The position numbers and the translations under genes are program-made. The notes under the pieces were generated by a model that saw only the letters and a program-made list of their open reading frames with translations, was not told the origin of the DNA and ran no database searches. Below, one piece after another: positions 27,710 to 38,369 of a DNA stretch of 64,000 bases. The stretch covers positions 1,362,796 through 1,426,795 of the forward strand of contig NZ_SMZY01000001.1 of the NCBI RefSeq assembly GCF_004358755.1, in the 5' to 3' direction. Numbering within the stretch: position 1 is the stretch's first letter; the number at the start of each line of letters is the position of its first letter. The stretch is from Peribacillus frigoritolerans (lineage in GTDB: Bacteria > Bacillota > Bacilli > Bacillales > Bacillaceae).

Positions 27710-28843
27710 TTACTTGTCTAATTCATCTTGATTGAAAGAAAAAAGCGGCTCATCATCATCGCTTTCGTCAAGCGGAACATTTGCTCCTGCACGAGGATAA
27801 ATGCCCATTTGAAGTGCGTCTGTCTCGCTTTTAATATCAATCTTCCAGTTTGTCAATTTGGCCGCCAAGCGTGCATTTTGGCCTCTTTTGCCGATAGCAA
27901 GCGATAATTGATAGTCAGGAACAACCACTGTTGTCGCTTTATCATCTTCGTTCACATTAACATCAAGAACTTTAGATGGACTTAAAGCATTAGCCACAAA
28001 CAGAACAGGATCGTTTGACCATTTTACAATGTCAATCTTTTCGCCTTTTAATTCATTTACAATTGCCTGCACACGCTGGCCTTTAGGACCTACACATGAA
28101 CCGACTGGATCAACCTCAGGGTTGTCTGAATGCACAGAAATTTTCGAACGGTCGCCAGCTTCGCGCGCCACTGATTTAATTTCAACCGTGCCGTCATAAA
28201 TTTCAGGAACCTCAATTTCAAATAATCGTTTTAATAAGCCAGGATGAGTGCGTGAAACGAAAATTTGAGGTCCTTTTGTTGTTTTTTCAACCTTTGTAAT
28301 AAATACTTTAATGCGGTCATGAGGCTTGTATTTCTCATTTGGCATCTGTTCGCTTACAGGAAGCAGCGCCTCAATTTTGCCAAGGCTCACATAAATAAAT
28401 TTAGAATCAATTCTTTGGACAATGCCAGTCATGATATCTTCTTCGCGATCTACAAATTCAGAGTAGATCACGCCGCGTTCTGCCTCGCGCACACGCTGCG
28501 TTACAACCTGCTTGGCTGTTTGAGCTGCAATGCGGCCGAAGTCTTTAGGCGTAACTTCCATTTCAAGAACATCATTTACTTGATAGCTTGGATTTACGCT
28601 TTGAGCTTCTTCAACAGAAACTTCAAGTCTTGGATCATATACTTCATCAACTACATCTTTTCTTGCAAAGACTCTCATTGTTCCTGTGTCGCGGTTTAAA
28701 TCAACGCGCACATTTTGAGCCTGATTAAAATTTCGTTTATAAGCTGAGATCAAAGCAGCTTCAATGGCTTCTATGATCACTTCTTTACTGATGCCTTTTT
28801 CTTTTTCAAGAATCGTTAAGGCATCTAAAAGTTCATTACTCAT
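27710..28843 (-). CDS. nusA: Transcription termination/antitermination factor NusA
   Basis: RNA polymerase-associated pausing and termination factor of 377 aa. The N-terminal RNAP-binding domain (1-125) is followed by S1 (about 135-200) and two KH domains (about 230-345, with VGPKGQRVQ and IGKRGQNARLAAKL). It ends in a short acidic tail (DESDDDEPLFSF), and the E. coli-type acidic repeats are absent, as usual in Firmicutes. The ATG at 28843 gives the MSNELLDAL family start with AGGGGG about 11 nt upstream; the longer frame to 28867 is rejected. Confidence 0.97.
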   Translation of the reverse strand: MSNELLDALTILEKEKGISKEVIIEAIEAALISAYKRNFNQAQNVRVDLNRDTGTMRVFARKDVVDEVYDPRLEVSVEEAQSVNPSYQVNDVLEMEVTPKDFGRIAAQTAKQVVTQRVREAERGVIYSEFVDREEDIMTGIVQRIDSKFIYVSLGKIEALLPVSEQMPNEKYKPHDRIKVFITKVEKTTKGPQIFVSRTHPGLLKRLFEIEVPEIYDGTVEIKSVAREAGDRSKISVHSDNPEVDPVGSCVGPKGQRVQAIVNELKGEKIDIVKWSNDPVLFVANALSPSKVLDVNVNEDDKATTVVVPDYQLSLAIGKRGQNARLAAKLTNWKIDIKSETDALQMGIYPRAGANVPLDESDDDEPLFSFNQDELDK

Positions 28844-28879
28844 CTTAACGGTTTCCCCCTTATCCATCTAACAGTTTAT

Positions 28880-29353
28880 TTAGTTGAATGTGACAGCGAG
28901 CCGGGCACTGGCGATTTTTTCGTAAGGTATTTGAATTTGTTTTTTGCGTGTTTTAATTAAGATCGTCACAATAACATGCTCACCGTCAAAAGCAGTAAGC
29001 TCTCCTTCAAATACTTTTGAGCCTTCAAAAGGCTCATATGTTTTAATATAAACATTTTTGCCGATTGATTTTGTGAAGTCAGAGTCCTTCTTAAGCGGAC
29101 GCTCAGCCCCAGGCGATGAAACTTCAAGAAAATAATTTTGTTCAATTGGATCTGTTTCATCTAATTTTTCACTTAGTTTTTCGCTGACAATCGCGCAATG
29201 CTCGATGTCGATTCCATCACTTGAATCTATGAATACCCGCAAAAACCATTCTTTTCCTTCTTTTACGAACTCCACATCCACTAATTCCAATGTTAATTCA
29301 TCTAAAATCGGCATAGCTAATTCTGCTACGATTTCAGTAACTTTTTTGCTCAT
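28880..29353 (-). CDS. rimP: Ribosome maturation factor RimP
   Basis: 30S maturation factor of 157 aa (YlxS), first gene of the nusA operon. It has an N-terminal alpha/beta domain with [22 protein letters not shown] and a C-terminal SH3-like barrel. The linking motif [15 protein letters not shown] is diagnostic. The ATG at 29353 follows CAAGGAGGAACGGG. It is preceded by a 180-nt leader with three hairpins, including an intrinsic terminator, so its expression and that of nusA are probably attenuated. Confidence 0.95.
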   Translation of the reverse strand: MSKKVTEIVAELAMPILDELTLELVDVEFVKEGKEWFLRVFIDSSDGIDIEHCAIVSEKLSEKLDETDPIEQNYFLEVSSPGAERPLKKDSDFTKSIGKNVYIKTYEPFEGSKVFEGELTAFDGEHVIVTILIKTRKKQIQIPYEKIASARLAVTFN

Positions 29354-29398
29354 CCCGTTCCTCCTTGTGAAATAGAAGCAAATATGACACTATTAGTT

Positions 29399-29429
29399 GC
29401 TGAAAAACCCTGCTTCATATTGAGCAGGG
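29399..29429 (-). terminator. Leader terminator upstream of rimP-nusA
   Basis: 7-bp stem CCCTGCT / AGCAGGG with an 8-nt loop, then TTTTTC on the minus strand, ending about 45 nt before the rimP ATG and downstream of the operon promoter. It stands as an attenuator. NusA-dependent termination in the leader is reported for B. subtilis, to my recollection. Confidence 0.7.
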
Positions 29430-29490
29430 AATGTATGTACACAACACGCGATCCGAATGAAGAGACAATAAAATCTCTACTCAATACGAA

Positions 29491-29510
29491 AGAGTGGGTT
29501 GCCCCACTCT
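29491..29510 (-). other. Hairpin in rimP-nusA leader
   Basis: 8-bp stem AGAGTGGG / CCCACTCT with a 4-nt loop. The minus-strand 3' side is TTTCGTATT, too weak for a standard terminator. It could be a NusA-stimulated pause or terminator, or an alternative structure. Confidence 0.5.
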
Positions 29511-29543
29511 CTGCCTCTAACTATCGTTAGCATTTCCATAAAA

Positions 29544-29572
29544 AATATAACATAACCGGCCATTTATTGCAA
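29544..29572 (-). promoter_or_regulatory. Sigma-A promoter of the rimP-nusA-infB operon
   Basis: Minus strand TTGCAA (29572-29567), 17-bp spacer, TATATT (29549-29544) with TG at the extended -10 position. Expected transcript start is near 29537, giving a leader of about 180 nt. Confidence 0.65.
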
Positions 29573-29673
29573 ATTAAAATCAAACTGTGTAAGGCATTTC
29601 AGAAGATATTGCAAGATTTTTCTCCTGAAAAGATTCAGTGAATATTTCCCAATTAACAAGTCTGTCAAAAAAA

Positions 29674-32600
29674 TCAAAACAGAGACAGCTGATTTTGATC
29701 AGGGAGTGACTCGAGACAGCCTTGCTTGTCAAGGTATTCAATAATTGTCTTAGACACCTTGCCGCGCTGCTGAAGGTCCTCTTTGGAGAGGAATTCTCCG
29801 GTCTGTCTTGCATTTACGATATTTATAGCAGCATTTGTTCCGAGCCCTGGAATGGAATTGAAAGGCGGAATTAAAGAGTTCCCGTCAATCAGGAAATCCG
29901 TTGCGCTTGATCTGTACAGATCTACTTTTTGGAACGAATAGCCGCGCTCGCACATTTCAAGGGCAAGTTCAAGAACTGTCAGTAAACTCTTTTCTTTAGG
30001 AGATGCCTCAAGTCCTTTTTGATTAATCTCAACTATTTTCGCCTTAATTGGCTCTGATCCTTTTACCATCGTTTCGATGTCAAAATCATCGGCACGGACT
30101 GTGAAGTAAGCAGAATAATAAAGCAGGGCATGATGCACTTTAAAATAGGCAATCCGGACAGCCATCAAAACATATGCTGCGGCATGGGCTTTCGGAAACA
30201 TGTACTTTATTTTGAGGCATGAGCTGATGTACCAGTCAGGCACCTCATTCTTTTTCATTTCCTCAACCATTTCCGGTGTAAGACCCTTCCCTTTACGCAC
30301 AGACTCCATTATTTTAAAGGCAAATGAAGGTTCGAGCCCCTGATAGATTAAATAAACCATAATATCATCACGGCACCCGATTACTTCGCTCAGCGTACAA
30401 GTATTATCGTGAATTAATTCCTGTGCATTTCCAAGCCATACGTCCGTTCCATGGGAAAGTCCGGAAATTTGCACGAGCTCAGAAAATGTAGTCGGCTTTG
30501 TGTCTTCAAGCATTTGGCGGACAAAGCGGGTACCGAATTCCGGAATTCCAAGTGTACCGGTTTTACACATAATCTGTTCTTCTGTTACGCCAAGGGATTC
30601 TGTCCCGCTGAATATTTTCATTACCTCTTTATCATCAGTCGGAATCGTTTTCGGATCAATTCCGCTAAGATCCTGGAGCATCCTGATCACTGTCGGGTCG
30701 TCGTGTCCCAGAATATCAAGCTTCAGCAAATTATCATGAATGGAATGAAAGTCAAAGTGAGTCGTTTTCCATTCAGAACCTGTGGCATCAGCTGGAAATT
30801 GAATCGGTGAAAAATCGTATATATCCATATAATCCGGTACAACGATGATTCCGCCCGGATGCTGGCCGGTATTTCTTTTTACGCCTGTACAGCCTTGGAC
30901 AAGACGGTCGACTTCTGCATTTCTCAGCATCAAGTTGTTGTCACCCGCGTAGCCTTTCACATATCCGTAAGCTGTTTTCTCAGCGACGGTACCGATGGTT
31001 CCGGCGCGGAACACGTTATCTTCCCCAAATAGATCCTTCGTGTAATTATGCGCTCTCGGCTGATATTCTCCCGAGAAGTTCAAATCGATATCGGGTACTT
31101 TATCTCCTTTAAAACCAAGGAACGTTTCAAACGGAATATCATGTCCATCTTTATGGAATTTAGCTCCGCATTGAGGACAGTCCTTATTCGGCAGATCAAA
31201 CCCTGAACCTACTGAACCATCATTAAAGAATTCTGAATGCTTGCAGTCAGGACAAACATAATGCGGAGGCAGCGGGTTAACCTCTGTTATCTCTGTCATG
31301 GTTGCAACAAGGGATGATCCGACAGAGCCCCTTGATCCAACAAGATATCCATCGTCAAGAGATTTTTTAACAAGCTTGTGCGAAATCAGGTAGATAACGG
31401 CAAAGCCGTGGCCGATGATACTTTTCAGTTCTTTTTCAAGTCTTGCTTCGACGATTTTCGGAAGCTGGCTGCCATAAATGCTTCTGGCCATGCTGTAGCT
31501 CATTTCGCGGATTTCATCGTCTGCACCCTCAATTTTTGGTGTATAAAGGTCATCTTTAATAGGTTTTATTTCTTCAATTAATTCTGCTACACGATGTGTA
31601 TTGTCAATGACAATTTCACGTGCTTTCTCTTTCCCGAGAAAACTGAAGCAATCGAGCATTTCATTTGTTGGTCTGAAATGAACGTTTGGAAGCTCGTGGC
31701 GGTTGAGCGGATTCGCACCGCCCTGAGAGTTTACTAGAATCTTGCGGTAAATTTTATCTTCCGGCTGAAGATAGTGCACGTTTCCGGTTGCAACGACCGG
31801 CTTTTCAAGCTTTTCGCCAAGATTCACCAGGTTCGTGATGATTTCTTTGAGAGCCATTTCGTCCTTGATATACTCCATCTGAATTAAGTGGCGGTATACT
31901 TCAGGAGGCTGCACCTCAATGTAGTCATAGAAAGCGGCTATATCTTCCACTTCCTCCGGAGACTTTTGCATCATGCCTTCAAACACTTCCCCGCGGTCGC
32001 ATGCTGAGCCGACAAGGATCCCTTCGCGGTGCTTTGTAAGCTGAGATCTCGGCACTCGTGCAACACGGTAGAAATAATCAATATGAGAAAGCGAAACTAG
32101 TTTAAACAAGTTCTTTAAGCCAATTTCATTTTGGGCAAGCAGAATCGCATGATAAGGACGAGCTCGCTGATAAGCATTGCCCTGCCCCATATTATCGTTA
32201 AGCTGATTATGGTTCTCAATTCCTTTTTCAGCAGCATCTTTCAGCATTCGGAGCAGGAGATATCCTGTCGCTTCCGCGTCAAAAATAGCACGGTGATGCT
32301 GAGTCAGCTCAATATCAAACTTTTTGGCAAGTGTATTTAATCTGTGGCTTTTCAGCTCAGGGTATAAAAATCTGCCAAGTTCAAGAGTATCGATGACAGG
32401 ATTGGCTGCTTTGCCGGCACCAAGCAGCTGTTTGTAGCCAACGTTTAAGAAGCCCATATCGAAACTTGCATTATGCGCAACTAAAATGTCCTCTCCTGCC
32501 CACTCTTTGAACCTGCGGAGCACTTCATCTACATTTGGAGCTGTTGCCACCATATCATCTGTAATGCCGGTTAACTCTATTGTTGTCGCTGATAGACGGT

Positions 32601-33975
32601 GATGAGGATTTGCAAATGACTCAAAACGGTCGATGATATCGCCGTTTCTGATTTTAACGGCTGCAAGCTCGATAATCGTATCGTATACAGCTGATAAGCC
32701 GGTTGTCTCTACGTCAAATACGACATAGGTTGCTTCAGGCAAAAAGCGATCCTGCTCGTTATAAGCAATCGGCACTCCGTCATCTACCAGGTTAATTTCA
32801 ACACCGTAAAGGACTTTGATGCCATTTTTCTTGCCGGCAGAATACGCTTCAGGGAACGACTGTGCAACAGCGTGATCAGTGATTGCTACAGCAGGATGCC
32901 CCCATTTACTTGCCTGTCCGACTAAAGAACTGACAGATGATACAGCATCCATTTGGCTCATTGGAGTGTGCAAGTGAAGCTCTATTCTTTTTTCATCAGA
33001 CGTATCCTGACGAATTTCAGGTTTGATTTCATTAATATCATTTGCAATCATGACTAAATCTCTTACAAATGTATCATTCTGAATGCTGCCGCGAACCTTA
33101 ACCCACATCCCTTTTTTCAGTGTTTGCAGAAGAACTGCGTCTTCTTTATCACGAGCAAACATTTTTACTAAAATGGAGTTTGTATAGTCCGTAACTTTAA
33201 ACGTGCTTAATGTTCTTCCGCTGCGAAGCTCTCTAGTTTCGGCATCGAATACATATCCTTGAATGGTGATGCGGCGCTCCTCATCTTCAATCGTGCTGAT
33301 CTGTTTGATTTCTTCGTCATTCTTAATGGCATAGCCGATCATCAGAGGACCCTGAGGAGCCTCCTGTTCTTGATCTTTCTTATCCATTTCTGTAATGGCA
33401 AGCATCATTTTTTCTTGATCTTCAAGCTTCTTCTGCTCTTGGAACTTTTGAATTTCTTCTTTTGATATATTAACGGTCGTATCCAGCTGAATGAGCGGAA
33501 AGCCAAATTGAGCAAAGCTGTCCTGAAGAACCGATGTGTATTTTTTCTTGATGGCCATTGCTTCGGTTTCATTTCTCGTTTTTACAATCAGCTTTAATCC
33601 CTGTACTTCAGGAATTTGCTCATTTAACAACGAGAGCATAGGAGGAGAAATCCCCTGCATTTCCTGGACACAAACCGACCAATAGTCTGCAATTAATTTT
33701 TCATCAAATGTTTGATCATTAACGGTAATTTTAAATGATACATCAGCTATATGCGAAAACGATTTTGTTAATTTCGCATAAAAAATCCGGTACACTTCAA
33801 AAGGAAGGATCCGGTCAAATGAAAATTGAAATTCCCATTTCTTTGACAGCTTATGGACCGTCAGTTTAGTGATCGCACCGTTTTTAAAATGATTAAAAAC
33901 AGCATCGTCTGTTAAATCGATTTGCTGAAGCAGCAGCTGAAATCGCTCTTTTTGAGCTTTCGAAAGTTCGTCCAT
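29674..33975 (-). CDS. polC: DNA polymerase III alpha subunit, PolC type
   Basis: Replicative polymerase of 1433 aa. An N-terminal domain and OB fold (about 230-330) precede a PHP domain beginning [16 protein letters not shown]. This is interrupted by the DEDD 3'-5' exonuclease with ExoI FDVETTGL near 420 and Exo[12 protein letters not shown]. The polymerase region has the PolC zinc site (CPDCKH and CPQCG) near residues 905-940. The C-terminus ends in QNQLSLF, a beta-clamp binding motif. The stop is TGA at 29676-29674. It follows proS, 125 bp away, with its own candidate promoter. Confidence 0.98.
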   Translation of the reverse strand: MDELSKAQKERFQLLLQQIDLTDDAVFNHFKNGAITKLTVHKLSKKWEFQFSFDRILPFEVYRIFYAKLTKSFSHIADVSFKITVNDQTFDEKLIADYWSVCVQEMQGISPPMLSLLNEQIPEVQGLKLIVKTRNETEAMAIKKKYTSVLQDSFAQFGFPLIQLDTTVNISKEEIQKFQEQKKLEDQEKMMLAITEMDKKDQEQEAPQGPLMIGYAIKNDEEIKQISTIEDEERRITIQGYVFDAETRELRSGRTLSTFKVTDYTNSILVKMFARDKEDAVLLQTLKKGMWVKVRGSIQNDTFVRDLVMIANDINEIKPEIRQDTSDEKRIELHLHTPMSQMDAVSSVSSLVGQASKWGHPAVAITDHAVAQSFPEAYSAGKKNGIKVLYGVEINLVDDGVPIAYNEQDRFLPEATYVVFDVETTGLSAVYDTIIELAAVKIRNGDIIDRFESFANPHHRLSATTIELTGITDDMVATAPNVDEVLRRFKEWAGEDILVAHNASFDMGFLNVGYKQLLGAGKAANPVIDTLELGRFLYPELKSHRLNTLAKKFDIELTQHHRAIFDAEATGYLLLRMLKDAAEKGIENHNQLNDNMGQGNAYQRARPYHAILLAQNEIGLKNLFKLVSLSHIDYFYRVARVPRSQLTKHREGILVGSACDRGEVFEGMMQKSPEEVEDIAAFYDYIEVQPPEVYRHLIQMEYIKDEMALKEIITNLVNLGEKLEKPVVATGNVHYLQPEDKIYRKILVNSQGGANPLNRHELPNVHFRPTNEMLDCFSFLGKEKAREIVIDNTHRVAELIEEIKPIKDDLYTPKIEGADDEIREMSYSMARSIYGSQLPKIVEARLEKELKSIIGHGFAVIYLISHKLVKKSLDDGYLVGSRGSVGSSLVATMTEITEVNPLPPHYVCPDCKHSEFFNDGSVGSGFDLPNKDCPQCGAKFHKDGHDIPFETFLGFKGDKVPDIDLNFSGEYQPRAHNYTKDLFGEDNVFRAGTIGTVAEKTAYGYVKGYAGDNNLMLRNAEVDRLVQGCTGVKRNTGQHPGGIIVVPDYMDIYDFSPIQFPADATGSEWKTTHFDFHSIHDNLLKLDILGHDDPTVIRMLQDLSGIDPKTIPTDDKEVMKIFSGTESLGVTEEQIMCKTGTLGIPEFGTRFVRQMLEDTKPTTFSELVQISGLSHGTDVWLGNAQELIHDNTCTLSEVIGCRDDIMVYLIYQGLEPSFAFKIMESVRKGKGLTPEMVEEMKKNEVPDWYISSCLKIKYMFPKAHAAAYVLMAVRIAYFKVHHALLYYSAYFTVRADDFDIETMVKGSEPIKAKIVEINQKGLEASPKEKSLLTVLELALEMCERGYSFQKVDLYRSSATDFLIDGNSLIPPFNSIPGLGTNAAINIVNARQTGEFLSKEDLQQRGKVSKTIIEYLDKQGCLESLPDQNQLSLF

Positions 33976-34016
33976 TCTAACCGTCCCCTCTTACAATAAT
34001 CGATCCTCATAATTGA

Positions 34017-34044
34017 AGGTACCTCGCTCTTTGCGAGGTACCTT
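34017..34044 (-). other. Strong hairpin between proS and polC
   Basis: Perfect 12-bp stem AAGGTACCTCGC / GCGAGGTACCTT with a 4-nt loop. The minus-strand 3' side (CAATTATGAGG) has no U-tract, so it is not a standard terminator for proS. It would lie near the 5' end of a polC transcript starting at the promoter next to it. Confidence 0.6.
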
Positions 34045-34066
34045 TAAATGTTTTATTCACTTACTT

Positions 34067-34075
34067 ATCATAACA
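34067..34075 (-). promoter_or_regulatory. Candidate extended -10 promoter for polC
   Basis: Minus strand TG-T-TATGAT, an extended -10 five of six to TATAAT. The hexamer 17 bp upstream matches TTGACA poorly. It would start the polC mRNA near 34060, just before the 34017-34044 hairpin. Confidence 0.35.
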
Positions 34076-34100
34076 TGAATAAATGAGAGCTTCATGTTTT

Positions 34101-35804
34101 TTAATTGGATAATAAATTGGAAATGGTGCCAGTTAAATCAGACAATGCAACATCCATTCCTTCACCTGTTTTGCGGACCTTCACTTCAACGATTCCGTCA
34201 GCCGCCTGTTTCCCAACCACGACTCTTACTGGAATGCCGATGAGATCTGAATCTGCAAATTTCACGCCTGCACGTTCAATGCGGTCATCGTATAGAACTT
34301 CAAATCCAGCTTCTTTAAGATCTGCATATAATTTATCACTTAATTCAGCCTGAACCTCATTTTTTGCATTGGCACTAATTAGGTGAACCTGGAACGGAGC
34401 AACCGCAGCAGGCCATACAATGCCCTTTTCATCGTTATATTGCTCGACGATGGCTGCAAGTGTTCGTGAAACTCCAATTCCGTAGCAGCCCATGATCATC
34501 GGCTGCGCTCTGCCGTTTTCATCCAGGAACGTAGCATTCATAGCTTCACTGTAACGTGTGCCAAGTTTAAATACATGACCTACTTCAATGCCTTTTGCAA
34601 ATTGAATGATGCCTTGTCCATCAGGAGATAAGTCTCCTTCTTCAATAAATCTCAAATCAGCAAATTGAGATACGTTTGCATCACGTTCAATATTCACGCC
34701 TGTGTAATGATAGTTCTCTTCGTTAGCTCCGCACACACCGTTTACGATTGCCTGAACGGCCATGTCAGCAATTATCTCTACTTCTGAGCTGACTGCAACA
34801 GGACCTACATAGCCCGGCAGTACTCCGGCTGCCTGCTTTGTCTCTTCAGCCGATGCAAGCTCTACAACGGAAGCTCCATACAAGTTTTTAATTTTGATGT
34901 CATTAACCTCATGATCACCGCGTACTAAAACTAAGACGAATTTCTCATCCACTTTGAAAAGAAGAGACTTAATTAATTGCTCTTTAGCTGTATTTAAGAA
35001 CGCAGAAACTTCTTCAATAGTTTTTTGATCGGGTGTTTCCACCTTTTCAAGACTTTGAGCTTCCTCGCCGCTTTTTTCGTATTGATTAATGACAGGAGCC
35101 ATTTCAATGTTTGCAGCATACTGGGAAGTATCAGAGTATGCAATCGTATCTTCTCCTACATCTGAGAGTACCATGAATTCATGCGTATCTTTCCCGCCCA
35201 TTGCACCGGAATCTGCGATGACTGCACGGTAATTTAAGCCGCAGCGTGAGAAGATATTGCTGTAAGCCTGGAACATTTTTTCGTAGACATCATCAAGACT
35301 TTCAAAAGATGCATGGAAAGAATAGGCGTCTTTCATAATAAATTCACGGCCGCGAAGCAGACCGAAACGAGGTCGCTTTTCATCTCTGAATTTAGATTGA
35401 ATTTGAAATAGATTCAAAGGCAGTCTTTTATACGATTTTACCTCGTCTCTAACAAGAGAAGTAATAACTTCTTCATGGGTTGCACCAAGCGCAAATTCAC
35501 GGCTGTGACGGTCTTTCATCCGCATTAGTTCAGGGCCGTACGTATACCATCTGCCTGACTCCTGCCAAAGCTCTGCCTGCTGAAGTGCAGGCATTAACAG
35601 TTCGGATGATCCGGCACGATTCATTTCTTCACGCACAATTTGCTCAATTTTTTTCAGGACAATGGAAGCAAGCGGCAAATAACTGTAAATCCCGCTTGCA
35701 TTTTGACGCATGAAGCCTGCACGCAATAAAAGCTGATGGCTTTTAATATCAGCGTCTGCAGGCACTTCTCGTAAAGTAGGAATAAATGTCATACTCTGTT
35801 TCAT
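34101..35804 (-). CDS. proS: Prolyl-tRNA synthetase (bacterial type with editing insertion)
   Basis: Class II synthetase of 567 aa that charges tRNA-Pro. Motif 2 lies in [17 protein letters not shown] near 140-156, and motif 3 in [13 protein letters not shown]. The YbaK-like editing insertion fills about 225-395, which fits the full length and should clear Ala-tRNA-Pro. A C-terminal anticodon-binding domain follows. A class II alternative without the insertion (eukaryote-like ProS) is excluded by length. No T-box leader is present; a terminator-like hairpin precedes it. Confidence 0.97.
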   Translation of the reverse strand: MKQSMTFIPTLREVPADADIKSHQLLLRAGFMRQNASGIYSYLPLASIVLKKIEQIVREEMNRAGSSELLMPALQQAELWQESGRWYTYGPELMRMKDRHSREFALGATHEEVITSLVRDEVKSYKRLPLNLFQIQSKFRDEKRPRFGLLRGREFIMKDAYSFHASFESLDDVYEKMFQAYSNIFSRCGLNYRAVIADSGAMGGKDTHEFMVLSDVGEDTIAYSDTSQYAANIEMAPVINQYEKSGEEAQSLEKVETPDQKTIEEVSAFLNTAKEQLIKSLLFKVDEKFVLVLVRGDHEVNDIKIKNLYGASVVELASAEETKQAAGVLPGYVGPVAVSSEVEIIADMAVQAIVNGVCGANEENYHYTGVNIERDANVSQFADLRFIEEGDLSPDGQGIIQFAKGIEVGHVFKLGTRYSEAMNATFLDENGRAQPMIMGCYGIGVSRTLAAIVEQYNDEKGIVWPAAVAPFQVHLISANAKNEVQAELSDKLYADLKEAGFEVLYDDRIERAGVKFADSDLIGIPVRVVVGKQAADGIVEVKVRKTGEGMDVALSDLTGTISNLLSN

Positions 35805-35849
35805 CTTTGGGCACCTCTATCTATTTATACATTTTAATAGTCTGGTTTA

Positions 35850-35893
35850 AGAAAAAGAGAGGACGGTCTGAGTAAAAATGACAACGGCCTCTC
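35850..35893 (-). terminator. Terminator-like hairpin between rasP and proS
   Basis: Stem GAGAGG / CCTCTC with a partly paired 25-nt interior and TTTTTCTT after it on the minus strand, 17 nt past the rasP stop. The long interior makes it a weaker call. It may attenuate readthrough into proS. Confidence 0.5.
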
Positions 35894-35909
35894 AGGTCAT
35901 AGCTAAGCC

Positions 35910-37172
35910 TTATAAAAAGAATCTTTGAATATCATTCCATGTGACAACCAGCATCAACAGCATCAATAAGGCAAAACCGATAAAATGGACGACGCCTTCT
36001 TTTTGGCGGTCAATCGGTTTCCCTCTCAGCGCTTCTACAAGGAAGAATAATAGTCTTCCTCCGTCCAGTGCAGGAATCGGAAGCATATTGACAATACCTA
36101 AGTTGATGCTCAGAATGGCAGCCCAGCTCATTAAATTGATGATGCCTGTTTTTGCTACTTGGTCTGTCATGTCATAAATTCCCACCGGACCTGAAAGCAT
36201 GTCGATCGAAAACTGTCCAGTGACCAATTTTCCAAGTCCAAGCAGAATTTCTTTTGTCCAATTGAATGTTTCCGTTACTCCATATTTCAATGAGCCGAAG
36301 AAAGATTTTTCAACAGGGTTATAAGCACCGATTCTGCCAATCGTTTCTTCCCCTACTTTACTCGCTTCAGGAACTACTTCCACTTCAAGGTTTTGACCGC
36401 CGCGGTTAATGGCAAAAGTCAGTTCTTGTTCTGGATTTGCCTGAATAACAGAAACGACCTGTTTCCATGAAGACATTACTTTTCCCTCAATGGATGTGAT
36501 TTCGTCGCCTTCTTTAAGTCCAGATTCTACAGCTGAACCGTCCGGCGTCAGCTTCCCTAAAATCGGTTCATCTATTGGAGCCCCCTGAATAAATCCAAGG
36601 GAGAATAACAGGACAAACGCTAAAATAAAATTCATCAGCGGTCCGGCAATAATCGCCGCTGTCCGCTGTCCAAGCGTTTTCGAGCCAAACTGGCGGTTAT
36701 AAGGGGCAATTTGAACTTCAGAACCATCCACAATGAAGAAAGATTTTTCGCTCACTTCAAAGTTTTTCAGAATTTCATCCTCTTCGCCCTGTTCATAACC
36801 TGAAATGAACATTTTATGTTCAAGATCAGCCTGTTCTACTTCAATGACTCTTGCACGCGGATATTTTTCCTTATTATTAAGGATGATTTTTTCAACTTTA
36901 TTTTCTTTATTAAACAGCAAACCTACATTATATCCAGGCTTCACTTCTATCATTTCTGGATCTTCACCAGCCATGCGGACAAATCCGCCAAGGGGAAGGA
37001 GTCTGATGGTATAGACCGTTTCATCTTTCATGAAAGAAAAGATCTTCGGTCCAAACCCAATTGCAAATTCACGGCATAAAATACCTGCCCGTTTTGCTAA
37101 AACTAAATGTCCCAGCTCGTGAAAGAATACGAGTGCTCCAAAAATAATAACAAACGCTAAAACGGTATTCAC
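35910..37172 (-). CDS. rasP: Intramembrane metalloprotease RasP (RseP/site-2 protease)
   Basis: Site-2 protease of 420 aa embedded in the membrane, which cleaves anti-sigma factors such as RsiW, FtsL and signal-peptide remnants in B. subtilis. The zinc motif HELGH is at residues 18-22 in the first helix. The third ligand lies in NMLPIPALDGGR near the C-terminus. A PDZ domain sits between (about 205-285, GSAVESGLKEGDEI). A loop of about 110 residues precedes the second helix. The start is GTG at 37172. It lies 15 bp after dxr in one operon. Confidence 0.95.
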   Translation of the reverse strand: MNTVLAFVIIFGALVFFHELGHLVLAKRAGILCREFAIGFGPKIFSFMKDETVYTIRLLPLGGFVRMAGEDPEMIEVKPGYNVGLLFNKENKVEKIILNNKEKYPRARVIEVEQADLEHKMFISGYEQGEEDEILKNFEVSEKSFFIVDGSEVQIAPYNRQFGSKTLGQRTAAIIAGPLMNFILAFVLLFSLGFIQGAPIDEPILGKLTPDGSAVESGLKEGDEITSIEGKVMSSWKQVVSVIQANPEQELTFAINRGGQNLEVEVVPEASKVGEETIGRIGAYNPVEKSFFGSLKYGVTETFNWTKEILLGLGKLVTGQFSIDMLSGPVGIYDMTDQVAKTGIINLMSWAAILSINLGIVNMLPIPALDGGRLLFFLVEALRGKPIDRQKEGVVHFIGFALLMLLMLVVTWNDIQRFFL

Positions 37173-37187
37173 GTTTCATGACCACCT

Positions 37188-38336
37188 TTATGAATATAAT
37201 GTTTGAACAAATTGTCTCGTCTCTTTGTCCACTTCTTGAATGATATGCAAATCCGGGTTTGATATCACACTATGTTTTGTCAAAGCTTTTTCTATGAGAT
37301 CTTCAATTTGAAGGAAGGCAATTTGTCCTTTTAAAAATGCTCCGACTGCTTCTTCGTTTGCAGCATTCAGAACAGTCGGCATTGTACCGCCTATTTTACC
37401 TGAATCATACGCAAATTGTAAGCAGCGGTATCTTTCAAAGTCCGCTTTCTCGAAATGAAGCTTGCCTACTTCCCACAGATTTAATTGCTTGGTTGATGAG
37501 AGCGGCAATCGTTCTGGATAGGATAAGGCATATTGAATGGGCACTCTCATATCCGGAGATCCTAGCTGCGCGATCACACTGCGGTCATGAAACTCTGCCA
37601 TAGAGTGAATAATGCTTTCTTTATGAAGCAGTACCTCTATCTTTTCGTATGGCAAATCAAAGAGCCAGTGTGCCTCAATCACTTCAAGACCTTTGTTCAT
37701 CATAGTAGCAGAATCAATTGTGATTTTAGCACCCATGGACCAATTCGGATGGTTCAGTGCCTCGTCGACTGTTACATCTGCTAACTCTTCACGTTTTCTG
37801 TCGCGGAAGCTTCCGCCGGATGCCGTTACAATCAATCTTTCCAGTGATTTAGGATTTTCACCCTGCAGACATTGAAAAATAGCGGAATGTTCGCTGTCAA
37901 CCGGAAGAAGATCCACACCATATTTTCTTGCATGTTCTGTTACAAGATGTCCGGCAGTAACCAGGGTCTCTTTATTTGCAAGCGCAATCGTTTTTTTGCA
38001 TTCAATTGCTTTTAAAGTAGGCATTAGTCCGACACTTCCAACAACTGCATTTACCACAATTTCAGCTTCAGAAATAACAGCTGCTTCTATAAGACCTTCG
38101 GCACCATATGTAAATGTTATGTTCGGAAATTCTTCTTTAAGCTGTGAATATGCATTAAAATCATTAACAGCTACAAGACTTGGTAAAAAATCAGAAATCG
38201 CTTTTCTTCCAAGCTCCAAATTACTTCCAAAAGACATGGCAACAAGCTGAAATTGATCGGGATGACATTTAATTACATCCAGTGTTTGCTGACCAATTGA
38301 ACCTGTTGCACCCAATAAGCTAATCTTCTTCACCAT
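37188..38336 (-). CDS. dxr: 1-deoxy-D-xylulose 5-phosphate reductoisomerase
   Basis: NADPH-dependent enzyme of 382 aa that makes MEP, the second step of the non-mevalonate isoprenoid pathway. It has the NADPH loop GATGSIGQQ at 9-17, the metal-binding segment with [10 protein letters not shown] near 150, the flexible-loop and SGGSFRD pieces, and the C-terminal helical domain. Its isoprenoid product feeds UppS, encoded just upstream in the same operon. Confidence 0.97.
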   Translation of the reverse strand: MVKKISLLGATGSIGQQTLDVIKCHPDQFQLVAMSFGSNLELGRKAISDFLPSLVAVNDFNAYSQLKEEFPNITFTYGAEGLIEAAVISEAEIVVNAVVGSVGLMPTLKAIECKKTIALANKETLVTAGHLVTEHARKYGVDLLPVDSEHSAIFQCLQGENPKSLERLIVTASGGSFRDRKREELADVTVDEALNHPNWSMGAKITIDSATMMNKGLEVIEAHWLFDLPYEKIEVLLHKESIIHSMAEFHDRSVIAQLGSPDMRVPIQYALSYPERLPLSSTKQLNLWEVGKLHFEKADFERYRCLQFAYDSGKIGGTMPTVLNAANEEAVGAFLKGQIAFLQIEDLIEKALTKHSVISNPDLHIIQEVDKETRQFVQTLYS

Positions 38337-38369
38337 GTCACTCCCATTCGTTTGTCACAGATAATCTAT

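Larger units (their letters stand above)
29354..29673. other. rimP-nusA operon leader and polC 3' region
   Basis: This 320-bp gap contains, in transcription order, AT-rich sequence after polC with no terminator, the promoter at 29544-29572, hairpin AGAGTGGG/CCCACTCT (29491-29510), hairpin AGAGA/TCTCT (29461-29478), the intrinsic terminator at 29399-29429 and the rimP Shine-Dalgarno. No coding sequence is supported. Confidence 0.7.

Noticed and set aside
28265-28699. Plus-strand open frame of 144 codons
   Set aside because: Antisense shadow of nusA.
29580-29813. Minus-strand 77-codon frame overlapping the end of polC
   Set aside because: Mostly inside polC in another frame; no start site or homology.
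35805-35909. T-box leader before proS
   Set aside because: Gap is only 105 bp and has no T-box consensus or specifier structure; only a terminator-like stem is present.
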